NCBI GenBank assembly: GCA_009797885.1
Contig: WNKP01000006.1
Span: forward strand, 124,001 to 188,000
Length of the DNA stretch: 64,000 nucleotides
Direction: 5' to 3'
Source of the DNA: Flavobacteriaceae bacterium GF1
GTDB taxonomy: Bacteria > Bacteroidota > Bacteroidia > Flavobacteriales > Flavobacteriaceae
The translations under genes were made by a program, and so were the position numbers. How positions within the stretch are numbered: position 1 is the first letter of the stretch; each line of letters starts with the position of its first letter. Below are positions 29,292 through 37,984 of the stretch, piece by piece. Under the pieces are notes generated by a model. The model was not told the DNA's origin. It saw only the letters and a program-made list of their open reading frames with translations, and ran no database searches.

Positions 29292-29293
29292 AA

Positions 29294-29318
29294 AAGTGAG
29301 TAATCACTTGCAAAAATA
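29294..29318 (-). promoter_or_regulatory. tetR promoter with overlapping palindromic operator
   Basis: Palindrome AAGTGA-GTAA-TCACTT at 29294-29309 (perfect 6-bp arms). Adjacent minus-strand TATTTTTG (29311-29318) fits the -7 consensus TAnnTTTG; transcription would start inside the palindrome, ideal for repression. Confidence 0.7.
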
Positions 29319-29359
29319 GATTTTTTATTCGATTCATAACATATTTTAAGGAAAGATTA

Positions 29360-30739
29360 TCACAAAAGGTGTTTTATGCGCTTTGTGATGCGATCGGAAA
29401 GTTTGTAGGGAGGATAACGCATGGGCAAATCCAACAAAAAGGGTTTTTTGACAATGGCCTTTTTATGGGAAAAAAGGTAGAAGGAATGCTCCCCATGATA
29501 TCCACCAAAACCCGAATTGCCCACACCACCAAAGGGCATTCTTTTATTGGCGATATGAATGACACAATCATTAATACCCCCACCGCCAAAGGCATAGTTG
29601 CCCAACAGATGGTCCTGGAACTTTTTCCGTTTGGAAAACACATAAAGGGCCAGGGGTTTCCCGTACCTTTTTATGAAGCCTTCCAAATCCTGCAGGGTGG
29701 TATAGCTATAAATGGGGAGGATCGGGCCAAAGATTTCATCCTGCATGAGTTCGGAGTCCAGGGCGGGGCTATCCACCAGTGTAGGGGCAATATAGCGGTC
29801 CCTATCATTGTATTCCCCTCCCCAGATCACGTTTTCATCCGTGAGCATTTTTTTTAATCGGTCATATTGCTTCTTGGTGGCAATTCTGGCCAAATGGGGT
29901 GAGGATTGCACATCCTCTCCATAAAACCGTTGCACCGATTTTTTAATGGCGGCAATCAGTTTCTCCTTCACCGAATGGTGTACCAATAGGTAATCCGGGG
30001 CCAAACAGGTCTGGCCTGCATTGAGCAATTTTCCCCATGTAATACGCCTTGCAGCAACGGCAATGGACGCACTATCATCCACAATACAGGGATTTTTTCC
30101 ACCCAGTTCCAAGGTCACGGGCGTGAGCTGTTCTGCGGCGCTTTTGTACACGATCTTTCCAACACGGGTACTTCCCGTAAAGAAGAGGTAATCCCATTTA
30201 AGGGACAACAATTCCTGTGAGACTTCCGCGTCACCCTCTACTACGGTGACGTGTCCCGGTTCAAAAGCTTCTGCAATGATTTCCAAAAGGATCTTGGATG
30301 TTGCCGGACTTAACTCCGACGGTTTCAAAACCACGGTATTCCCTGCAGCAACCGCACCCACAAGTGGGGAAATGGCCAGCATAAAAGGATAGTTCCAGGG
30401 AGAAATGACCAGAATGGTCCCAAAGGGCTCATATTGGATCCAATCTTTGGATGGAAAACTGCTTAAACTGCCCGATACCCTTTTGGGCCTGGCCCAAAAC
30501 GAAACATTGTTCAGTATGTATTGCAGTTCCGAGAGCACGAACTGGGTCTCTGAAACCAAACCCTCAAATTTCGGCTTTTTAAAGTCGGCATAAAGCGCAT
30601 CACATATGGCATCTTCCTTTTGTGTGATTACTTGCTTTAGTTTTTTTAAGGCCTTTTTTCGATAGCCAATGTCCTTGCTTTTTCCACTGGAAAAAAAGGA
30701 CCGTTGCTGTGCGTACAATTCAGAAATTGGGGAAGGCAT
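29360..30739 (-). CDS. Aldehyde dehydrogenase, class-3 type
   Basis: 459 aa. Visible: ISPWNYPFMLAISPL, FTGSTRVGKIV (NAD loop), LELGGKNPCIVD (catalytic Glu), NAGQTCLAPDY (catalytic Cys), EIFGPILPI and the C-terminal MPFGGVGNSGFGGYHG. Length fits class-3 or fatty/coniferyl aldehyde dehydrogenases. Divergent from the Crp/Fnr gene over a 62-bp shared region, so co-regulation is possible. Confidence 0.92.
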   Translation of the reverse strand: MPSPISELYAQQRSFFSSGKSKDIGYRKKALKKLKQVITQKEDAICDALYADFKKPKFEGLVSETQFVLSELQYILNNVSFWARPKRVSGSLSSFPSKDWIQYEPFGTILVISPWNYPFMLAISPLVGAVAAGNTVVLKPSELSPATSKILLEIIAEAFEPGHVTVVEGDAEVSQELLSLKWDYLFFTGSTRVGKIVYKSAAEQLTPVTLELGGKNPCIVDDSASIAVAARRITWGKLLNAGQTCLAPDYLLVHHSVKEKLIAAIKKSVQRFYGEDVQSSPHLARIATKKQYDRLKKMLTDENVIWGGEYNDRDRYIAPTLVDSPALDSELMQDEIFGPILPIYSYTTLQDLEGFIKRYGKPLALYVFSKRKKFQDHLLGNYAFGGGGINDCVIHIANKRMPFGGVGNSGFGGYHGEHSFYLFSHKKAIVKKPFLLDLPMRYPPYKLSDRITKRIKHLL

Positions 30740-30778
30740 AAAAGGTGGATTAAAAAGAAGTATAGGTATAAATATAAA

Positions 30779-30801
30779 GGGAATTCCCCTATTTTTAGGG
30801 G
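30779..30801. promoter_or_regulatory. Two overlapping palindromes between ALDH and Crp/Fnr genes
   Basis: GGGAATTCCC (30779-30788) overlaps CCCCTA-TTTT-TAGGGG (30786-30801), which ends directly before the ATG at 30802. They are candidate operators for autoregulation; the sequence is unlike GTAACCnnGGTTAC found at the sulfur promoters. No good TAnnTTTG was found for the Crp gene. Confidence 0.45.
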
Positions 30802-31434
30802 ATGGAATTGGATTTAAAATCGAGTTTTGAAAACATCTTTGAACCCCAGTTGTTAAAGGAAATTGAGGCGCTTGGCATCTATAGGGAATTCCAGGAAGGG
30901 GAAAAGATCATGGAAATTGGGGAATACATCAAGGGAATGCCGCTTTTGATTTCCGGTGTCATCAAGATTTTGCGGGAAGATGAGGATGGGGACGAACTCT
31001 TGCTCTATTATTTGGAGCGGGGGGACACCTGCAGTATGACGATGGCCTGTTGTTTGGGGGATACCCAAAGTGAAATACGGGCCATAGCGGAAACTGATGT
31101 TTCCCTGATCATAGTCCCGGTCCGGAAAATGGAGGAGTGGATTTCACAATACCGTTCCTGGCGGAATTTTGTCTTTGAAAGTTACCACAACCGACTGAAT
31201 GAAATGTTGTCCACCATAGATAGCATTGCCTTTATGAATATGGACCAAAGACTTATCGAATATTTAAAGGAAAAAGCCCGGATCAATCAATCCAACACCA
31301 TTCAGAATACCCATCAGGAAATTGCATATGACCTGCACAGTGCCCGTGTGGTCATTTCACGGCTATTAAAGAAATTGGAGCACTTGGGTAAAATTAGATT
31401 GCATCGAAACTCAATTGAAATCCTGGATTTATAA
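30802..31434 (+). CDS. Crp/Fnr-family regulator with Cys-rich loop; candidate sulfur-regulon activator
   Basis: 210 aa. N-terminal cyclic-nucleotide-binding-like barrel and C-terminal winged HTH (QEIAYDLHSARVVISRLLKKLEHLGKI). The phosphate-binding cassette expected for cAMP is replaced by GDTCSMTMACCLGDTQSE with Cys77, Cys83 and Cys84, so classic cAMP binding is unlikely and a thiol-based signal is plausible (inference). Crp/Fnr members with such a loop accompany rhodanese and MBL genes in Bacteroidetes as far as I recall. It lies 3 kb before the sulfur block whose promoters share a Crp/Fnr-like palindrome at the class II activator position. Confidence 0.85.
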   Translation: MELDLKSSFENIFEPQLLKEIEALGIYREFQEGEKIMEIGEYIKGMPLLISGVIKILREDEDGDELLLYYLERGDTCSMTMACCLGDTQSEIRAIAETDVSLIIVPVRKMEEWISQYRSWRNFVFESYHNRLNEMLSTIDSIAFMNMDQRLIEYLKEKARINQSNTIQNTHQEIAYDLHSARVVISRLLKKLEHLGKIRLHRNSIEILDL

Positions 31435-31806
31435 GCGTGGACGGTTAAAACTTTGGTCCCTGATACGCTAAAAAAAGATTAAAGGGGACAACCAAATATC
31501 GGTTTTTGTTTTTTCCTATTTGTTGTGAAGTAAAACAGCAGGTATCCTGTCTTTGGAAATACATTTCAATTCAGCAACATAGATTACATCCGCCTTAAAC
31601 CCCCAGATTTGATTAAGGTCGCTTAACCTGGACTTTTCCTGTCAGTTGAACAGGATTCCATAGATGCTTAAAACTTTTCCATTGGTATATCCGTATCAAC
31701 CATGAACAAACTTGAACGAAGATGAACGGTCAATACGCCTAAAAACGGAGTTGGTCACTGTACATTGGGATGTCATAAATCGATCCAATCAAAAAAAGTG
31801 CTTGAT
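31435..31806. other. Intergenic region after the Crp/Fnr gene
   Basis: About 370 bp. No TAnnTTTG element, no GTAACC palindrome, no terminator and no plausible small gene were recognised. Confidence 0.4.
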
Positions 31807-33171
31807 ATGAAAAACAGTCTTTACAACCTGCTGATTCTTCTTGTGGGCATTCCCATAGTATCCTGTGTCCAGGAAAACAAAAAAACCAGTACGGTCCAGG
31901 ATTTTGCCTTTACGGAAAACAACTGGGAAATTGAAAATACGGACGGTTCAATGGATACCATAACTATCTTGGAACATCAGGGAAGGCAGGCCCTATTGTT
32001 GGAATCCAATCAAAAGGCGTATTTGAAAGGTGCTACCTTCAAAAACTTCCAATTGGAGTTCCATTGTAACGGCCAAGTTCCAGGATTGGGTTTTAGGATT
32101 CAGGACAAGAAAAACTATGAGTACCTCTACCTAAGAATGATGATGAGCGGAAAAAAAGATGCGTTGCAATACATTCCCATTTACAATGGAAGCTTGCCTT
32201 GGCAACTCTATAATTATCCCAAATATGAGGGGAATGCCGTATTTCCAAGAAAGGAAGTGGCCACTTTGCCGCTTTCCCTGGAGGAGGAACTGGTTCAGGG
32301 AAAAGTGGGGAAAACGCTTTTAAAGGCCTTGGAGGAGGAAGGGATTTTGTATTCCGAGGAATCGTTCATTGATCTTCCCAACGAAACCATGTCCTATATT
32401 TATGATCCACAGCGCAATGAAGCGCTACTTTTTGAAAAACGGAAAGATTCCATTGTGTTCCTGGATATCCGTACCTGGATTCCTGCCAAAATAGTGGTCA
32501 TTGAGGATAAAATGTCGGTTTATGTTGGGGATATGGGCACTCCCACCTTTGTTGTTGATAACCTAAAAGGTGAATCCAAGGCGGGGGGAATAAGCCTGTT
32601 CAGTACTTTTGGCCAGGTATATTTTAGTGATGTCTCCATTCAGGAAATCAAAGAGTCCGATATACCAAAACACCAGGGGACTGAAGAGGGAATTCCCTCC
32701 AACTATTTGACCACGTGGCAAATGTCTGAAATGTTTGTCATGGACACCTTGAATTTTGTGGCACAGGTGGATTCCCTTCTTAAATCCAGGGATAGCTTCA
32801 AAACTGTAAAGGCCGATACGGATGGGCTTCTCAACATTAGTCGATTTTATGATGATATGGACAAAACGGTTGTGCTCACGTGTACCCTGCTATCGGATTC
32901 CGATCAGGAGGTTAGCCTGAATTTTGATTACGCCGATCACTTGGTAATCGTATTGAACTCCAAGGTACTGTTCGATGGGGGAATGAACTTTCGGCCACCT
33001 CCTGAAAAGGGTACGGAAGGAAGGGTGTTCGTGGATGATGAACAAACCGTATTGAACTTGCGCAAGGGAACCAATGATTTAACCTTTGTACTGTCCGGGG
33101 ATAACCGTCAGAAATACAATTGGGGATGTATTGCCAAACTGGCGCATTTGGACGGGATTTCATTGGAATGA
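31807..33171 (+). CDS. Lipoprotein with DUF1080-like concanavalin fold domain
   Basis: 454 aa from ATG 31807 (MKNSLYNLLILLVGIPIVSC; lipobox IVSC). The first half (FTENNWEIENTDGS, FQLEFHCNGQVPGLGFRIQD, GGISLFSTFGQVYFSDV) looks like a DUF1080/laminin-G-type beta sandwich. The second half (LNISRFYDDMDKTVVLTCTLLS, LRKGTNDLTFVLSGDN) resembles a galactose-binding-like jelly roll. Function unknown. Its stop overlaps the next start (ATGA), so it is co-translated with the serine hydrolase. Confidence 0.7.
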   Translation: MKNSLYNLLILLVGIPIVSCVQENKKTSTVQDFAFTENNWEIENTDGSMDTITILEHQGRQALLLESNQKAYLKGATFKNFQLEFHCNGQVPGLGFRIQDKKNYEYLYLRMMMSGKKDALQYIPIYNGSLPWQLYNYPKYEGNAVFPRKEVATLPLSLEEELVQGKVGKTLLKALEEEGILYSEESFIDLPNETMSYIYDPQRNEALLFEKRKDSIVFLDIRTWIPAKIVVIEDKMSVYVGDMGTPTFVVDNLKGESKAGGISLFSTFGQVYFSDVSIQEIKESDIPKHQGTEEGIPSNYLTTWQMSEMFVMDTLNFVAQVDSLLKSRDSFKTVKADTDGLLNISRFYDDMDKTVVLTCTLLSDSDQEVSLNFDYADHLVIVLNSKVLFDGGMNFRPPPEKGTEGRVFVDDEQTVLNLRKGTNDLTFVLSGDNRQKYNWGCIAKLAHLDGISLE

Positions 33172-34301
33172 GTAGTAATATGGATCTAATGTCCCTCCAA
33201 AAAATAAGGAACTATTGTACTGCCTTACTCGGGATTGTGCTTGTTGGTTGTGTGGATGGTGGAAGTAAACCCTCCCAGGACAAACAAAAAGGGCCTACGG
33301 TATCGGCAAGGCAAATGGAATTGGTCCAGGAGACGCTTCAGACCTTTCCCGAGGGGACCGAGTTTTCCTTAGGGTTTCTGTATGAGGGGGAAACACACTA
33401 TTTTGGAGCAAGGTTGGTCGATGGCCATAGCGAAGAGGTTGCCAACAGCAATCATCTTTTTGAAATCGGTTCCATCACCAAGGTCTTCACTTCAACACTC
33501 CTTACTTCGCTGGTACTGGAAGGTCAGGTCAGGTTGGAAGATCCGGTCCAAAAGCACATAGGTTTTACGCTGGGGACAGCACAGGAAATCACCTTAGAGC
33601 AACTTGCGAACCATACCTCTGGACTACCGCGGATGCCTTCCAATCTGGACCTGTTCGAAGATCCCGACAATCCGTACAAGGCGTACGACGATCAAAAAAT
33701 GAAAGCATACCTGGTCAATGACCTTAAGTTGAACCATCCACCTGGGACAGAATATGAGTATTCAAATCTCGGGGCCGGACTTTTGGGGTTTCTGGTTGCC
33801 AAACTATCAGGTTCCCCTTATGAAGAATTCGTTCGGGACAAGGTTTTTTCAGAATATGAAATGCTCCACTCCACGACGGACCGTACCAAAATTCGTGGCA
33901 AACTTGTACCGGGATTGGATCCTGACGGAAGGGAAGTATCCAATTGGGATTTTGATGCATTGACCGGTGCCGGTGCCATTTTTTCTTCTGTTGTGGACTT
34001 GGCAAAATTTGGAAATGCCCAGTTCGATTCCACAGACACAAAACTTGTCATGACCCAACGACCTACTTTCATCCCCAACGATGAGTTCAAAGTTGGCCTG
34101 GGGTGGCATATTTTAAACCAGGAGAATGGCAAGGAATTGCTCTGGCATAATGGCGGTACCGGGGGGTATTCATCTTCGATGGCATTGGATGTCCAGAACA
34201 AACAAGGGATTATCGTCTTGTCCAATGTCTCCGCTTTCCATCCTTTTAGGCGTAATGTGGACGAGCTTTGCCTTTCCCTGATGGAAACCTTTAAAAAATG
34301 A
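33168..34301 (+). CDS. Serine hydrolase lipoprotein, class C beta-lactamase/DD-peptidase fold
   Basis: 377 aa from ATG 33168, chosen because it forms an ATGA overlap with the previous stop; later ATGs at 33180 and 33189 are also possible. Lipobox VLVGC. Catalytic triad motifs of the beta-lactamase family: SITK in IGSITKVFT (SxxK), YSN in YEYSNLGAG and HNGGTGGY (HxG). The family includes esterases and peptidases; beta-lactam resistance should not be assumed. Confidence 0.85.
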   Translation: MSSNMDLMSLQKIRNYCTALLGIVLVGCVDGGSKPSQDKQKGPTVSARQMELVQETLQTFPEGTEFSLGFLYEGETHYFGARLVDGHSEEVANSNHLFEIGSITKVFTSTLLTSLVLEGQVRLEDPVQKHIGFTLGTAQEITLEQLANHTSGLPRMPSNLDLFEDPDNPYKAYDDQKMKAYLVNDLKLNHPPGTEYEYSNLGAGLLGFLVAKLSGSPYEEFVRDKVFSEYEMLHSTTDRTKIRGKLVPGLDPDGREVSNWDFDALTGAGAIFSSVVDLAKFGNAQFDSTDTKLVMTQRPTFIPNDEFKVGLGWHILNQENGKELLWHNGGTGGYSSSMALDVQNKQGIIVLSNVSAFHPFRRNVDELCLSLMETFKK

Positions 34302-34456
34302 GATCAATGGAACTTGCCACTGGAAAATTGCATGAAACAGCATACCGCTGCCAATTTAATGTTCACGATCGACCTGGTCCACTATGAATAAAACATTTTG
34401 GTAGCTACCCTGTCTTAGGAAGTATCGCCCAGTTGGATAACCTATTTTAGGTCTAT

Positions 34457-34500
34457 GTCATCCAGGTTACTGACCTAACGGTAAAAGGTGGTTACCTTTG
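34457..34500 (+). promoter_or_regulatory. Sulfur-regulon promoter A (sulP)
   Basis: Operator GTCATC-CA-GGTTAC at 34457-34470 (right arm perfect, left arm 4/6) is centred 29.5 bp upstream of TACCTTTG (34493-34500), a full TAnnTTTG. The predicted start near 34505 puts the site at about -41.5, and the ATG at 34506 would make the mRNA almost leaderless. Confidence 0.75.
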
Positions 34501-34505
34501 TGGCC

Positions 34506-36230
34506 ATGTTAAAACGGTATTTCCCAATATTGGAGTGGTTGCCCAATTATAAAAGGGCATACCTTTCCGGGGATATTTCGGCGGGGATAACGGTAGGGGT
34601 CATGTTGATACCACAGGGAATGGCCTATGCCCTTATTGCCGGCCTGCCCCCGGTGTACGGGTTGTACGCTGCCCTGGTCCCCAACCTACTTTACGCCTTT
34701 ACGGGGTCCAGCAGAAAACTGGCCGTTGGCCCTGTGGCCTTGGACTCCTTGATTGTGGCCTCAAGTTTGGCAGCCATGAAACTGGCGAATATGGAGGACT
34801 ACATTGCCATGGCCCTTTTTTTGGCATTGTTGGTCGGGGTTTTGCAACTGGTCATGGGATTTTTCCGAATGGGGTTTTTGGCCAACTTTCTTTCCAGGCC
34901 AGTGGTCAATGGATTTACCTCGGCAGCGGCACTGGTCATTGCTGTGAGCCAATTGAAATACCTCTTTGGTCTGGAACTGGAAACCATAGGCACTTTTTCT
35001 ACTTTTAGTGCGGTACTCCAAAACCTGGGACAAACCAATTTTTATGACCTTTCCATTGGAATTGGTGCCATTCTTGTCATTTGGGGATTAAAAAAATTGA
35101 ACCGTAAGCTTCCGGCTGCCATGCTGGTGGTCATCCTGTCCATTATCGGCATCTATTTTTTTATGGTAAACGAAACCGATGTCCATATTCTGGGTACGGT
35201 CCCCCAGGGATTGCCGGCCTTTGTGCTGCCAAAGTTTACAACGTCACAGTTGGTCATAGCCCTCCCCACAGCTTTGGCTTTGGCTTTTATCGCTTTTGCA
35301 GAGGCCATGGCCATAGCCAAAGCGGTTGAGCAACAATCCGAGGACCAGCATACGGAGCCAAACCAGGAGTTAAGGGCATTGGGCTTCTCCAATCTCGTAG
35401 GTTCCTTTTTTCAGTCCTTTCCGACAAACGCAGGCTTGTCACGAACCGCAGTGAATGTGGAAGAAGGTGCCCAAACAGGTTTTGCCTCAATTATAAGTGC
35501 CATCATAGTTGGAGCAACATTGCTGTTCTTGACCCCGTTTTTTTACTATTTGCCCAAGTCCGTTTTGGGAGCCATTATATTAGTAGCGGTCTACAGCCTT
35601 ATTGACATGCAATACCCGAGGCAATTGCTCAAACAGCAAAAGGACGAATTTGTTTTGTTCCTAATTACCTTTTTCACCACACTTCTAATCGGGATATCCG
35701 AAGGCATCATTTTTGGGGTATTGTTCTCCTTGGTCCTGTTGGTGTATAGAATCTCCAAGCCCCATATTGCAGTTCTTGGAAAAATAAAGGGAATGGAGTA
35801 TTTTAAGAATGTAGATCGTTTTAGTGAAGAGGTGGAAGTCCATGATGCGGTTTTAATGATACGTTTTGATGCTCAATTGTTTTTTGCCAATGTGCAGTAT
35901 TTCAAAACCGCCCTGTTAAAGGAAGTGGATAAAAAAGGCGAAGCATTAAAATATATCATTCTCAATGCCGAGCCTGTAAATTACCTGGACGATACCGCGG
36001 CAAAGCAATTACAGACCTTGATCGTTCAATTGCGTGATAGGGGCATTGTCTTTAAACTGGCCGGGGCCATTGGTCCCCTACGGGACATCCTTAAAAAAAG
36101 CGGATTGGTGGACGTAATAGGGCAGGACAACATCTATGTGAGAACGGCAGAGGCCTATGCGGACAGTTTGGAAAAAGTGGAGCGTACCGCCATTCAGGAA
36201 AAAGTTTCACTCCAACATAAAGAATTGTAA
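34506..36230 (+). CDS. SulP-family anion transporter with STAS domain
   Basis: 574 aa from ATG 34506 (MLKRYFPILEWLPNYKRAYL); a GTG at 34488 lies inside the -7 element. SulP signature SGDISAGITVGVMLIPQGMAYA and GLPPVYGLYAALVP, about twelve hydrophobic helices with FQSFPTNAGLSRTAVN, then a STAS domain from about residue 435 (MIRFDAQLFFANVQYF ... NYLDDTA). SulP proteins move sulfate, bicarbonate or other anions; the surrounding genes suggest a sulfur oxyanion (inference). Confidence 0.92.
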   Translation: MLKRYFPILEWLPNYKRAYLSGDISAGITVGVMLIPQGMAYALIAGLPPVYGLYAALVPNLLYAFTGSSRKLAVGPVALDSLIVASSLAAMKLANMEDYIAMALFLALLVGVLQLVMGFFRMGFLANFLSRPVVNGFTSAAALVIAVSQLKYLFGLELETIGTFSTFSAVLQNLGQTNFYDLSIGIGAILVIWGLKKLNRKLPAAMLVVILSIIGIYFFMVNETDVHILGTVPQGLPAFVLPKFTTSQLVIALPTALALAFIAFAEAMAIAKAVEQQSEDQHTEPNQELRALGFSNLVGSFFQSFPTNAGLSRTAVNVEEGAQTGFASIISAIIVGATLLFLTPFFYYLPKSVLGAIILVAVYSLIDMQYPRQLLKQQKDEFVLFLITFFTTLLIGISEGIIFGVLFSLVLLVYRISKPHIAVLGKIKGMEYFKNVDRFSEEVEVHDAVLMIRFDAQLFFANVQYFKTALLKEVDKKGEALKYIILNAEPVNYLDDTAAKQLQTLIVQLRDRGIVFKLAGAIGPLRDILKKSGLVDVIGQDNIYVRTAEAYADSLEKVERTAIQEKVSLQHKEL

Positions 36231-36235
36231 TTTAT

Positions 36236-36279
36236 GTGACAAAAGTTACCTCCTTTTTAAGGGGTTACCCCTAATTTTG
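36236..36279 (+). promoter_or_regulatory. Sulfur-regulon promoter C (persulfide dioxygenase operon)
   Basis: GTGACA-AA-AGTTAC at 36236-36249 (the most degenerate copy) is centred 29.5 bp upstream of TAATTTTG (36272-36279). The leader to ATG 36298 would be about 15 nt. Confidence 0.7.
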
Positions 36280-36297
36280 AATTAAATTTTTAGCGAG

Positions 36298-37707
36298 ATG
36301 AACATAGAACAGATATACACCGGATGCTTGGCTCAAGGGGCCTATTATATTGAAAGTGAGGGAGAGGTGGCCATTATAGATCCCCTTCGTGAGGTACAAC
36401 CGTATCTTGAGCGCGCAAAACGGGATAAGGCCAAGATCAAATACATTTTTGAAACCCACTTTCATGCCGATTTTGTGAGTGGCCATGTAACCCTTTCCAG
36501 GGAAACCGGGGCCCCAATAGTATATGGTCCCAGCGCCAACCCCTCCTTTGACGCCATTATTGCGGAAGATGGTCAGGCGTTTCCCTTGGGGAAGCTCAAG
36601 ATCATAGCGTTGCATACCCCGGGACATACCATGGAGAGCACTACCTATTTGTTGCGGGATGAAAACGGGAAAGATCATGCCATTTTTAGTGGGGATACCC
36701 TTTTCCTGGGGGATGTGGGACGCCCTGATTTGGCACAAAAAGCAGCCAGTATGACCCAAGAAGAACTGGCCGCCACCTTATACGATAGCCTTAGGACCAA
36801 GATCATGCCCCTTGCAGATGATGTCATCGTATATCCTGCGCACGGTGCAGGTTCTGCATGTGGTAAGAATATGATGAAGGAAACGGTGGATACGTTGGGG
36901 AACCAGAAACAAATGAACTATGCCCTACGGGCCGATATGACCAAGGAAGAGTTTGTGAAGGAGGTTACGGACGGACTATTGCCCCCACCCCAGTACTTCC
37001 CGTTGAACGTTAAAATGAATAAGGAAGGATATGATGATATTGAGGACGTTATCGAACGTGGAGCCGTTGGGCTGTCCCCGGAAGCTTTTGAAACTGCGGC
37101 CAACGAAACCGGAGCCGTGGTGTTGGACGTTCGCCACCAAAATGATTTTGCCAAAGCACATATCCCCAGATCCATTTTTATTGGTTTGGGCGGGAGTTTT
37201 GCCCCTTGGGTGGGCGCTTTGATTGCCGATGTAAAACAGCCTATTTTGTTGATTACCCCCGAAGGCAAGGAAGAAGAAACCATAACTCGACTGTCCAGGG
37301 TTGGTTTTGATGGTACCATAGGATTTTTAAAAGGGGGTCTGGAGGCTTGGATAGCGGCCGGTAAAGATACGGATAGCGTAACAAGCATGGATGCGGAAAC
37401 CTTTAAAGCCCATGTTGAAGCAAAGGCACCCATCTTTGACGTTAGAAAGGAAACGGAATACAATGCAGAACATCTGGAAGATGCCCACTTAACGCCCCTC
37501 GATTTTTTGAACGACCACTTGGCGGCGTTTCCGGCAAAGGACACCTTCTACGTACACTGTGCCGGAGGCTACAGAAGTATGATAGCGGCCTCCATCCTCA
37601 AGAGTCGTGGTATCCATAATTTGGTGGATGTTGCAGGGGGATTTGGAGCCATTAAAAAAGCGGGAATCAAAACTACGGACTTCGTTTGTCCAACAACTTC
37701 AAACTAA
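36298..37707 (+). CDS. Persulfide dioxygenase-like MBL domain fused to two rhodanese domains
   Basis: 469 aa. The N-terminal MBL half has ETHFHADFVSGH, HTPGHTMES, SGDTLFLGDVGRPDL and YPAHGAGSACG, the pattern of ETHE1-like persulfide dioxygenases (mononuclear iron, oxidises glutathione persulfide to sulfite). Two rhodanese domains follow, about residues 265-360 and 365-465. The second has an active-site Cys in YVHCAGGYRSM; the first has LLITPEGKEE at that place and lacks the Cys, so it is probably inactive. No signal peptide; cytoplasmic. First gene of an operon with HMA and a periplasmic rhodanese. Confidence 0.92.
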   Translation: MNIEQIYTGCLAQGAYYIESEGEVAIIDPLREVQPYLERAKRDKAKIKYIFETHFHADFVSGHVTLSRETGAPIVYGPSANPSFDAIIAEDGQAFPLGKLKIIALHTPGHTMESTTYLLRDENGKDHAIFSGDTLFLGDVGRPDLAQKAASMTQEELAATLYDSLRTKIMPLADDVIVYPAHGAGSACGKNMMKETVDTLGNQKQMNYALRADMTKEEFVKEVTDGLLPPPQYFPLNVKMNKEGYDDIEDVIERGAVGLSPEAFETAANETGAVVLDVRHQNDFAKAHIPRSIFIGLGGSFAPWVGALIADVKQPILLITPEGKEEETITRLSRVGFDGTIGFLKGGLEAWIAAGKDTDSVTSMDAETFKAHVEAKAPIFDVRKETEYNAEHLEDAHLTPLDFLNDHLAAFPAKDTFYVHCAGGYRSMIAASILKSRGIHNLVDVAGGFGAIKKAGIKTTDFVCPTTSN

Positions 37708-37711
37708 TACT

Positions 37712-37984
37712 ATGAAAACTACAATTGCCATTCAAAATCTAAAGTGCGGTGGTTGTGCTGCCACTATTAAAAACAAGGTAAGTGAACTTGAAGGGGTGGA
37801 TACCGTTGAGGTCGATGAATTGGAAGGCGCGGTACGTGTTGTGTATGCCCACGAAAATGTACTTTTGGGCATAAAGCAAAAGCTGGCGGCCCTGGGCTAT
37901 CCCGAGGTGGATAGCGAAAACGGGTTGCTTACCAAAGCAAAGTCTTTTGTGAGCTGTGCCGCCGGTCGACTATCAAAATCATGA
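37712..37984 (+). CDS. Heavy-metal-associated (HMA) domain protein
   Basis: 90 aa from ATG 37712, 4 bp after the previous stop. Motif NLKCGGCAATIKNKVSEL carries the metal-binding CxxC of the HMA/CopZ fold. The C-terminal tail has a further Cys (FVSCAAGR). It probably binds Cu(I) or another soft metal, or carries sulfur. Its stop overlaps the next start (ATGA). Confidence 0.88.
   Translation: MKTTIAIQNLKCGGCAATIKNKVSELEGVDTVEVDELEGAVRVVYAHENVLLGIKQKLAALGYPEVDSENGLLTKAKSFVSCAAGRLSKS

Noticed and set aside
37607-37711. Longer start for the HMA protein
   Set aside because: The added residues overlap the rhodanese end and are not HMA-like; the ATG at 37712 starts the fold properly.
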